From assembly GCA_955652345.1 (NCBI GenBank), contig CATPBV010000034.1, positions 1 through 5,732 on the forward strand: a DNA stretch of 5,732 nucleotides, in the 5' to 3' direction. Position numbers and translations under genes: made by a program. Source of the stretch: an uncultured Solirubrobacteraceae bacterium. Its GTDB lineage: Bacteria; Actinomycetota; Thermoleophilia; Solirubrobacterales; Solirubrobacteraceae. Under the pieces are notes generated by a model. The model did not search any database. It saw only the letters and a list, made by a program, of their open reading frames with translations, and had not been told where the DNA came from. Positions 1 to 3,988 of this stretch are shown here, in pieces (within the stretch, counting starts at the first letter, position 1; the number at the start of each line of letters is the position of its first letter).

Positions 1-293
1 ACCAGTGACGCTCTCATCCCGGGGGTGCCCATCGTGATTCCGTCGGAGATCGCGATCGTGTTCAGCTCCATCGGCGTCCCTCCGGCTGCTCGGATCCCGT
101 CCTTGACCTTGGCCGCCAGCGCGCGAAGGTGGAAGTTGCATGGCATCGTCTCAATCCAGGTGTTGGCGACCGCCACGAGCGGCTTGCTCAGGGCCTCGTC
201 GTCGTAGCCGATCCCTTTCAGCTGGGCGCGGGCGGGCGCCCGCTCGGGCCCCTCGGTCAGGGCGCGGCTGCGGTGCTTGGGATCGAGGGCCAT
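1..293 (-). CDS. ilvD: Dihydroxy-acid dehydratase, N-terminal part (cut by window edge)
   Basis: Minus-strand reading from the ATG at 293 gives 97 codons with no stop before the left edge, so only the N-terminus of a protein usually about 550-620 residues is present. The family enzyme dehydrates 2,3-dihydroxy-isovalerate and 2,3-dihydroxy-methylvalerate to 2-oxo acids in valine/isoleucine (and leucine precursor) synthesis, in the cytoplasm, using an Fe-S cluster and Mg2+. Seen: the start motif RSRALTEG, then ANTWIETMPCNFHLR (Cys52, matching the first cluster ligand in the PCN motif), PMELNTIAISDGITMG (Asp84, a Mg-site-type residue) and GMRASL. The start is fixed by homology: RSR close behind Met1 is typical. 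There is no SD upstream; a TAnnnT element 12 bases before the ATG suggests a nearly leaderless mRNA. The plus strand here has open frames, but they are antisense to this gene. Confidence 0.93.
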   Translation of the reverse strand, partial: MALDPKHRSRALTEGPERAPARAQLKGIGYDDEALSKPLVAVANTWIETMPCNFHLRALAAKVKDGIRAAGGTPMELNTIAISDGITMGTPGMRASL

Positions 294-305
294 GGCGGGG
301 CCGGG

Positions 306-311
306 ACTGTA
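306..311 (-). promoter_or_regulatory. Candidate -10 element of ilvD
   Basis: On the minus strand the hexamer TACAGT (TAnnnT type) ends 12 bases before the ilvD ATG. Transcription would begin about six bases before the start codon, which agrees with the lack of any SD. No good -35 hexamer is visible 16-18 bases upstream. The call rests on this short match and position only. Confidence 0.3.
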
Positions 312-467
312 GCGGCACCCGGGCGGGACGAGCCGCGCCAACGTCTCCAGTCGGTGCGGGCGAGGCCATATCAACATCCCGGTGGAGATTCGCTGTCGAG
401 CCGCCCGATACCCATGCGGCAACAGTTTTCGCAAAAGGAACCGATAACCGCCGGATCAACCGACATC

Positions 468-482
468 GACGCCGCCGGCGTC
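468..482 (+). other. GC-rich stem-loop in the probable 5' leader of the secreted-protein gene
   Basis: GACGCC and GGCGTC form a perfect 6-bp stem around a GCC loop, ending eight bases before the SD. In RNA it could hold the ribosome site apart or modulate initiation; as DNA it could be an operator half-site pair. There is no U-run after it, so it is not an intrinsic terminator. In such GC-rich DNA, chance is a real alternative. Confidence 0.35.
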
Positions 483-490
483 ATCGAGAA

Positions 491-495
491 AGGGG
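491..495 (+). promoter_or_regulatory. Ribosome binding site fixing the GTG start at 502
   Basis: AGGGG within GAAAGGGGAC lies six bases before the GTG at 502. This is the only textbook SD in the window next to a start codon. It favours the GTG at 502 over the in-frame ATG at 538, which would remove the basic n-region of the signal peptide. Confidence 0.7.
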
Positions 496-501
496 ACTTT
501 C

Positions 502-1034
502 GTGCATCCACCACTACGGCGCAGGCCATCGGGCGCGATGGCCGTGGCGCTCGCCGCGCTGGTCCTGGCGGCATCCGGCACCGCGATCGCCGCGACGAAC
601 ATGGTCAGCGGCGACAGGCTGATCAAGAAGGGCTCGTTGTCGGGCAATCGCCTGCGCAAGCACACGCTGACCGGAATGCAGATCAACCTGAGCAAGCTCG
701 GGAAGGTGCCGAGCGCTAGCAGCCGAACGGAACGATCGCGGCACAGTCGGGCGGATCCACGGTTAACCACGTTGCCCCGGGGCACTACGTGATCGACGCG
801 GGATCGCGGGTCATCGGGCACGCGCTCTTGATCAGCAACGCCCAGGCCGGCGGCGATGAGGCGTTTCGAGGGGTGTCGACAGCGGGCCCGTGCGGCTCCG
901 GCCCCGATGCGAACTCCTGCGCCTCGCTCGGAGCAGGATCGAATGTTGACGACGGCAATCACTTCTTCGTCGACACGACCGCGATCAACGACAACACCGA
1001 AGAGGACCACGCCTCCTCCGTGCTCGTTTATTAG
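502..1034 (+). pseudogene. Secreted actinobacterial protein, frameshifted or internally deleted
   Basis: The first part (502 to about 720) encodes a Sec signal peptide: basic HPPLRRRPSG, hydrophobic AMAVALAALVLAAS, likely cut after GTAIA. A short basic segment follows with the repeated pattern RLIKKGSLSGNRLRKHTLTG, then LGKVPSA. This order resembles a group of exported proteins I associate with Thermoleophilia, in which LGKVPSA leads into a long middle region. Here that frame degenerates after PSAS and ends at 792. The matching C-terminal domain (NGTIAAQSGG, GHYVIDAGSRV, FRGVSTAGPCGSG, DHASSVLVY, stop 1032-1034) lies in the third frame, open only from 720 because TAG at 717-719 closes it. So 104 C-terminal residues are out of register with the N-terminus. 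A single-base indel, a larger internal deletion or a sequencing error would all explain it. Function unknown; the SD and signal peptide look intact. Confidence 0.68.
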
Positions 1035-1049
1035 CCGGAGCGCTGCCGC

Positions 1050-1661
1050 TCAGCCTTTGGCCAGCCCGGCGGGCCCCGGTTCGGCGACCTCGCGCATTCG
1101 CGCCTGGTCCCATTGGTGAAGGCGCCACAGGTCGCGCGTGACTCGCTGGGGATCGAGCTGGCGGCCGGGCAGGTGCATGTTCGCCGCCCCGATCAGCTTG
1201 CGCTCGTCACCGGTCAGCGCCATCCACTTGGCGAGAACGTCGTCTGAGTCGGGGAGACGGGCACTTCCGTACGGCCGGGAGTGGTCGAGGAACTGAATGC
1301 AGTACTCACCCAGGAGCCGGTTGCTCTGCGGCAGGTACGCAAGGATTGGCTTGTGGGGATAGATCAGATACGCGTATGGCGCGGCGCTGCCCGGCGATCC
1401 GGGGCCATCGACCTGGGCTCCCCACACCCGGATGAACCCGAGGTCGCGATACATCGCCCACTCCTCGTCGTTCACGCAAGAGCGGAGCAGCGCCCTGGCG
1501 CGCTGTTCGGCCCTGCGCTCGCGGCCCGGGTCGTAGCCCATCTCCGGAGCGCGCTGGCGCCTCGCGCGATAGCGGCTCCACGCTTCGCCGGCGCGCGGGA
1601 TGATCAGATCCGAGAGCAGGGCCAGCGCAACCAGCGCGGTCGCCGCAAGCGCGAGCAGCAC
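1050..1661 (-). CDS. Unknown membrane-anchored protein, 203 residues
   Basis: I do not recognise a family. The protein opens with one strongly hydrophobic segment (about residues 2-21, LLALAATALVALALL then SDLIIP) followed by a basic stretch (RYRARRQRA, 30-38). This fits a single-span anchor with the basic side in the cytoplasm. The rest is soluble-looking and rich in aromatic residues: SCVNDEEWAMYRDLGFIRVWG (61-81), YAYLIYPHKPILAYLP (96-111), LLGEYCIQFLDH (116-127), and a charged helical C-terminus with LWRLHQWDQARMREV. Two cysteines (62, 121) are present. I chose GTG 1661, 14 bases after the stop of the 82-residue gene and with GGGG five bases upstream. The frame is open back to an ATG at 1802, but that extension would lie wholly inside the upstream gene and reads like a shadow. 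Probably the last gene of a three-gene operon; its stop is 15 bases from that of the convergent gene. Confidence 0.72.
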   Translation of the reverse strand: MLLALAATALVALALLSDLIIPRAGEAWSRYRARRQRAPEMGYDPGRERRAEQRARALLRSCVNDEEWAMYRDLGFIRVWGAQVDGPGSPGSAAPYAYLIYPHKPILAYLPQSNRLLGEYCIQFLDHSRPYGSARLPDSDDVLAKWMALTGDERKLIGAANMHLPGRQLDPQRVTRDLWRLHQWDQARMREVAEPGPAGLAKG

Positions 1662-1675
1662 CGCGGCCCCGCGGC

Positions 1676-1924
1676 CTACCTGCCGCCTGCCGCTCGCGGG
1701 AAGAAGATCACGCGATCGGCCTCCTTCGGGATTTCCTCGAAGGAAGACACCATGACCGCCTCGCGGCGGCTCGCGTGCCCCGTCACCGGGACCGCGGCCC
1801 ACATGCCTTGATCCAGCTGGCGGCGAAACTCGTCGATCAGGCGCTGTTGGTCGTCGTCAAGCTCGACGTCGCCCTCCGCGATCAGCACCTCGCCCCGCCC
1901 GGGCATCATCCGCAGAAACCGCAC
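1676..1924 (-). CDS. Unknown small protein, 82 residues
   Basis: I recognise no named family. It is a small, soluble, mixed alpha/beta-looking protein: MRFLRMMPGRGEVLIAEGD (possible beta strands), an acidic helix DDDQQRLIDEFRRQLDQG (24-40), MWAAVPV, and a closing segment with FEEIP and RVIFFPRAAGG. The pattern of strand, helix and strand ending in FFPRAAGG is orderly and does not look like a random frame. The start is GTG 1924; an in-frame TGA lies 15 bases upstream, so only ATG 1909 or 1906 are alternatives. It sits 35 bases after the CGNR gene and 14 bases before the membrane-protein gene, all on one strand. There is no SD at the right distance, but an extended -10-like sequence ends six bases before the GTG, so it may also be made from a leaderless message. 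Confidence 0.68.
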   Translation of the reverse strand: MRFLRMMPGRGEVLIAEGDVELDDDQQRLIDEFRRQLDQGMWAAVPVTGHASRREAVMVSSFEEIPKEADRVIFFPRAAGGR

Positions 1925-1930
1925 GCGGGG

Positions 1931-1939
1931 ATTATGTCA
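1931..1939 (-). promoter_or_regulatory. Extended -10 promoter element before the 82-residue gene
   Basis: On the minus strand the sequence reads TGACATAAT, which is TGn followed by CATAAT, one mismatch from TATAAT. Its last base is six bases before GTG 1924, so the usual start point seven bases downstream is the G of the start codon itself, as in leaderless mRNAs. No -35 consensus is seen (GGAGGA occupies that place), but extended -10 promoters often lack one. An AT-rich patch is notable in this GC-rich setting. Confidence 0.42.
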
Positions 1940-1953
1940 AAGGGCTGCGCCAG

Positions 1954-1961
1954 TCCTCCTC
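1954..1961 (-). promoter_or_regulatory. Orphan Shine-Dalgarno-like sequence
   Basis: GAGGAGGA on the minus strand overlaps the stop codon of the CGNR gene. It is one of the best SD matches in the window, yet no ATG, GTG or TTG follows at 5-10 bases; the next start of the downstream gene is about 30 bases away. It may be left over from a lost start codon, or may simply be chance. Confidence 0.3.
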
Positions 1962-2484
1962 AGGCCCGTCGCGCCCGCAGCTGGCGGTTCTTCAGGCGGT
2001 TGCCGCAGACCGCCATGTCGCACCAGTTGCCCTGCTGGTTGCGCGAGCGGTCGAAGTAAGCCCAACCGCATTCGGGGTTGGCGCAGACCTTGAGCCGGGC
2101 CCAGCTGCCGTCCTCCTGGGCGCCTCGGACGATCAGCAGAAGCTCGAACAGGGCGTCCTGCGGTGTGTTGCCTGCGGAGCTCTCGAGCGAGACCGTCCCG
2201 TCATTGCCGACCTCCAGGCGCGGGCGCCGAGCCTCGGCGAGGGCTCTCAGCGGCGCGAGCTCATCCGCGCGGACCGTGTGTCCGCCGTTCGACATCAGCA
2301 TCGAGCGAAGCGCCTGCCGCACGGCCCGAGCGCATCCGAGATCGGCGCGCGCGAGCTCCGAGCCCGGGGCGAGCAGGCCGGCCGACACCAGCCACTTGCG
2401 TGCCGTGCCCGGATCGTCGAGCTGGTCGGTGCCCTGTTCGATGTCCTGGGTGTTGACGAACCCCTGCACCATGAGCAGCGGCAT
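1960..2484 (-). CDS. CGNR zinc-finger / ABATE-domain putative transcriptional regulator
   Basis: The 174-residue product has the two-part layout of the CGNR family. An N-terminal ABATE-type region opens with LLMVQGFVNTQDIEQGTD and continues through TARKWLVSAGLL and LRALAEARRPRLEV. The C-terminal zinc finger reads CANPECGWAYFDRSRNQQG, then WCDMAVCGNRLKNRQ. Probable zinc ligands are Cys134, Cys139, Cys155 and Cys160, with the name-giving CGNR at 160-163 and a basic tail. The family is generally annotated as putative (stress-related) transcription regulators, with DNA binding presumed from the finger; no ligand or target can be read here. ATG 2484 is chosen because FVNT normally lies near the N-terminus. 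ATG 2583 (207 residues) is possible but its added residues look non-conserved and overlap the divergent promoter. A GGGGGTGAGG stretch lies upstream, ending 14 bases before the ATG. Probably leads the operon with the next two minus-strand genes. Confidence 0.88.
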   Translation of the reverse strand: MPLLMVQGFVNTQDIEQGTDQLDDPGTARKWLVSAGLLAPGSELARADLGCARAVRQALRSMLMSNGGHTVRADELAPLRALAEARRPRLEVGNDGTVSLESSAGNTPQDALFELLLIVRGAQEDGSWARLKVCANPECGWAYFDRSRNQQGNWCDMAVCGNRLKNRQLRARRA

Positions 2485-2555
2485 GGGCGCGGGCTTGGCC
2501 TCACCCCCTGGGTACCAGGCGGGGACGCTGGCGATCGCGGCGGTTCTGCTCGATG

Positions 2556-2593
2556 TGACCGGCAAGGCGGCTTGACAGGTTAGCATGACCGGC
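2556..2593 (+). repeat. Direct repeat TGACCGGC x2 flanking the -35 element
   Basis: TGACCGGC occurs at 2556-2563 and again at 2586-2593, 30 bases apart (about three helical turns). The copies bracket the TTGACA hexamer and the second lies in the promoter spacer. Position suggests regulator sites, possibly for the divergently encoded CGNR protein, but this is inference. Confidence 0.35.
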
Positions 2594-2600
2594 GTATCAT
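2572..2600 (+). promoter_or_regulatory. Near-consensus sigma-70-type promoter for the plus-strand unknown gene
   Basis: TTGACA (2572-2577, perfect) and TATCAT (2595-2600, one mismatch from TATAAT) are separated by exactly 17 bases. Transcription should start near 2607. This excludes the ATG at 2599 as a translation start and points to the ATG at 2635 or 2653. It is the strongest promoter visible in the window. Confidence 0.72.
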
Positions 2601-2638
2601 GTTTGACGGTCACTGGGACGGGTATTCGGTAAACATGA
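2597..2638 (+). repeat. Inverted repeat TCATGTTT/AAACATGA with a central TGACGGTCA palindrome nearby
   Basis: Perfect 8-base arms lie at 2597-2604 and 2631-2638. The left arm overlaps the -10 element, the right arm the ATG at 2635. Between them TGACGGTCA (2604-2612) is a perfect palindrome around one central base, at the predicted transcription start. Because the left arm lies before the start point, the long repeat cannot fold in that transcript and would act, if at all, as DNA operator sites. Confidence 0.4.
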
Positions 2639-3129
2639 GATTCGACGACAGCATGCGGCGCTCCTCGCACGGGAAATCACATGGATCGACCAGTCCGCTG
2701 ATCGCAAGACGGCCTGGCCTTCGCCATCGGCTGTTGGCGCGTCTCCGCTACCGGCGGCTCGATCTGGCGCTCGCCGGCGGCGCGCCACCCGAGCAGGACC
2801 CCGCGGTCGCGCTCCGAGCGCGGCGGTTGATCGACCCGTGCAACCGCCGCTCGTTGGCCGAGGCGCTCCGGCGGTTGCTGCGCGAGTCACGCGAGGGATA
2901 CCAGCTCTCATACGGGCACGTCCACCCCTGCAGAGAGCGTGTGCTAGCCGCGAGTGAACAGCTGGACGAGCTTGCCGACGCGCTCAGCCGTCCGGGTCCG
3001 GTCGCCGCACACGGCGTCGCCGAGGCGTTGATCCTGCTCACCGACGGAACCGGGCCGCTCTACAACCCGGTGAGCCGCGCGAACCTCAGCGCGCTGGCCG
3101 TCGAGGCCACCGAGGATCTAGAGCTCTAG
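2635..3129 (+). CDS. Unknown conserved-looking actinobacterial protein, about 164 residues
   Basis: No named function is recognised. From about residue 33 the protein is strongly helical and Arg/Leu-rich: LLARLRYRRLDLALAGGAPP, EQDPAVALRARRLIDPCNRRSLAEALRRLLRE, a middle part with GYQLSYGHVHPCRERV, then AASEQLDELADALSRPGPVAAHGVAEALILLTDGTGPLYNP. The segment from GVAEALILLTDG to GPLYNP resembles a recurring element of uncharacterised actinobacterial proteins as I recall them; this needs a search. The start is uncertain. An ATG at 2599 lies inside the -10 element, so ATG 2635 is preferred; ATG 2653 gives 158 residues. Neither has a good SD. The first 25 or so residues have less GC-biased codons and low-complexity Ser/His content. 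No signal peptide or membrane span. It is divergent from the CGNR gene and convergent with thiD, overlapping it by 12 bases. Confidence 0.72.
   Translation: MRFDDSMRRSSHGKSHGSTSPLIARRPGLRHRLLARLRYRRLDLALAGGAPPEQDPAVALRARRLIDPCNRRSLAEALRRLLRESREGYQLSYGHVHPCRERVLAASEQLDELADALSRPGPVAAHGVAEALILLTDGTGPLYNPVSRANLSALAVEATEDLEL
3118..3129. repeat. Perfect 12-bp palindrome holding both convergent stop codons
   Basis: CTAGAGCTCTAG is its own reverse complement. Read on plus it supplies Leu-Glu-Leu-TAG to the unknown gene; read on minus it supplies Leu-Glu-Leu-TAG to thiD. The symmetry ends exactly at the two stop codons: base 3117 is t and 3130 is c. There is no loop and no T-run, so it is not a standard terminator. 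Confidence 0.95.
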
Positions 3130-3939
3130 CCCGAGCACGTTCACCGGCCCCGCTCCCGCCCCGATCTCGCTCAGGCCATCGCGAACGGCCTGGGCGGCTA
3201 CACGCTTCGCCTCGCGCGCGGCGTCCAGCGGGTCGTCTCCGAGCGCCAGTCGAGCCGCGACGACCGAAGAGTGCGTGCACCCAGAGCCGTGGGCGGCGCC
3301 GCTCGGATATCGCTCCCCGGGGATCTCGACCAGTCTCGACCCGTCAAAGAACACGTCGGTCGCGTCCGGGCGGTGACCACCTGTCACGACCACCACCCGA
3401 GGTCCGAGCGCGTGGAGCGCGCGGGCAAGCTCCGACGGGTCCGGGTCGGGGTCGGGCGCGCTGCCCGGCCCGGAGGCTGCCGCGAGCAGCGCCTGGGCCT
3501 CCGGGACATTTGGGGTGATCACGGTCGCGCGGGGCACCAGCAGGGCAACAAGCATCGCTCGCGCACCGGGATCGAGCAGCTCGGCGCCAGACTCGGCCAC
3601 CATCACCGGATCGAGCACCACCGGCGTGGCCTCAGGGAGCTCCTCGAGCGCGTGTGCGACGGCCTCGATCGTCGGCTGGTTGCCGAGCATCCCGATCTTG
3701 ACCGCGTCCACGCCGATGTCGCCCTGGACGGCGCGCACCTGCGCGATGATCGTGTCGGGCGGGACCGAATGAATCTCGGTCACTTCGACCGTGTTCTGGG
3801 CGGTGATCGCAGTGATCGCCGATGTGCCATGCACGCCGCATGCGGCGAACGCCTTGAGGTCGGCTTGGATACCGGCGCCGCCCCCGGAGTCCGAGCCGGC
3901 GATCGTCAACACCACGGGGATGCGGCGAGTGCTGCCCAT
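3118..3939 (-). CDS. thiD: Hydroxymethylpyrimidine/phosphomethylpyrimidine kinase
   Basis: A 273-residue ribokinase-fold enzyme, near the normal family length (about 260-275). The family phosphorylates 4-amino-5-hydroxymethyl-2-methylpyrimidine (HMP) and then HMP-phosphate with ATP, giving the pyrimidine half of thiamine, in the cytoplasm. Seen: VLTIAGSDSGGGAGIQADLK (10-29), the HMP-site glycine-rich start; AITAITAQNT (41-50); AVKIGMLG (79-86); VVLDPVM (107-113); ITPNVPEA (141-148); and AAHGSGCTHSS (215-225), the anion-hole motif with catalytic-type Cys221. Family members more often read HGTGCT, so Thr to Ser here is conservative. Residues 162-168 are PDPDPDP, a low-complexity loop. ATG 3939 is fixed by the conserved N-terminus. 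It has no SD and a TAACCT element nine bases upstream. It follows dprA by 49 bases on the same strand, is not next to other thiamine genes here, and no TPP riboswitch fits in the gap. Confidence 0.95.
   Translation of the reverse strand: MGSTRRIPVVLTIAGSDSGGGAGIQADLKAFAACGVHGTSAITAITAQNTVEVTEIHSVPPDTIIAQVRAVQGDIGVDAVKIGMLGNQPTIEAVAHALEELPEATPVVLDPVMVAESGAELLDPGARAMLVALLVPRATVITPNVPEAQALLAAASGPGSAPDPDPDPSELARALHALGPRVVVVTGGHRPDATDVFFDGSRLVEIPGERYPSGAAHGSGCTHSSVVAARLALGDDPLDAAREAKRVAAQAVRDGLSEIGAGAGPVNVLGLEL
3437..3454 (+). repeat. Hexamer tandem repeat (GGGTCS x3) inside thiD
   Basis: GGGTCC, GGGTCG, GGGTCG in tandem encode the Asp-Pro repeats of ThiD on the minus strand (residues 163-168). 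The unit is two codons long, so copy-number changes keep the reading frame. It lies in a loop between the ITPNVPEA strand and the VVVVTGG strand. Confidence 0.75.
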
Positions 3940-3948
3940 CGAGAGGCG

Positions 3949-3954
3949 AGGTTA
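3949..3954 (-). promoter_or_regulatory. Candidate -10 element of thiD
   Basis: TAACCT (TAnnnT type) on the minus strand ends nine bases before the thiD ATG, within the 49-base gap after dprA. Transcription would start about three bases before the ATG, matching the absence of an SD. No clear -35 is present. Read-through from comM-dprA is an alternative source of thiD mRNA. Confidence 0.35.
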
Positions 3955-3988
3955 GCCGCGAGGCCTGGGGCGAGGTCCGGGAGCGCGG

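Larger units (their letters stand above)
294..501. other. Divergent intergenic region between ilvD and the secreted-protein gene
   Basis: These 208 bases separate two divergently oriented genes. Visible here: the TACAGT element near ilvD, an AT-rich island with the inverted repeat TTTTCGCAAAA (426-436), a weak -10-like GATAAC (443-448) for the plus direction, three ACCG repeats between 440 and 462, a GC stem-loop (468-482) and a strong SD (491-495). On the minus strand a 37-codon open frame (371-484) exists but has no SD and no run of Leu/Ile/Val codons, so a classical branched-chain amino-acid attenuator is not supported. No tRNA or terminator was recognised. Confidence 0.5.

Noticed and set aside
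371..484. 37-codon minus frame with a Cys-rich FCENCC motif upstream of ilvD
   Set aside because: No SD, no branched-chain codon run, and 77 bases from ilvD. Cys-rich upstream frames exist in actinobacteria, but there is no positive evidence here.
129..719. 196-codon open frame on plus
   Set aside because: Its first third is antisense to the clearly recognisable ilvD N-terminus, it crosses the intergenic region, and the product is Arg/Gly/Ala-rich with no family pattern.
456..1010. 184-codon open frame on minus
   Set aside because: Antisense to the secreted-protein gene, which has an SD, signal peptide and recognisable domains; this frame shows only GC-driven composition.
1035..1049. Possible bidirectional terminator between the convergent genes
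   Set aside because: Only 15 bases, with an imperfect AGCGCT-centred stem and no T-run on either side.
1662..1802. N-terminal extension of the 203-residue membrane protein back to ATG 1802
   Set aside because: It would lie entirely within the 82-residue gene in another frame and is Gly/Arg/Pro-rich. It does add basic residues before the membrane span, so it is not fully excluded.
2078..2575. 165-codon open frame on plus opposite the CGNR gene
   Set aside because: Antisense to a protein with a clear zinc-finger motif; no recognisable pattern of its own.
2599..2634. ATG 2599 as start of the plus-strand unknown gene
   Set aside because: It lies within the -10 hexamer of the best promoter in the window, upstream of the predicted transcript start.
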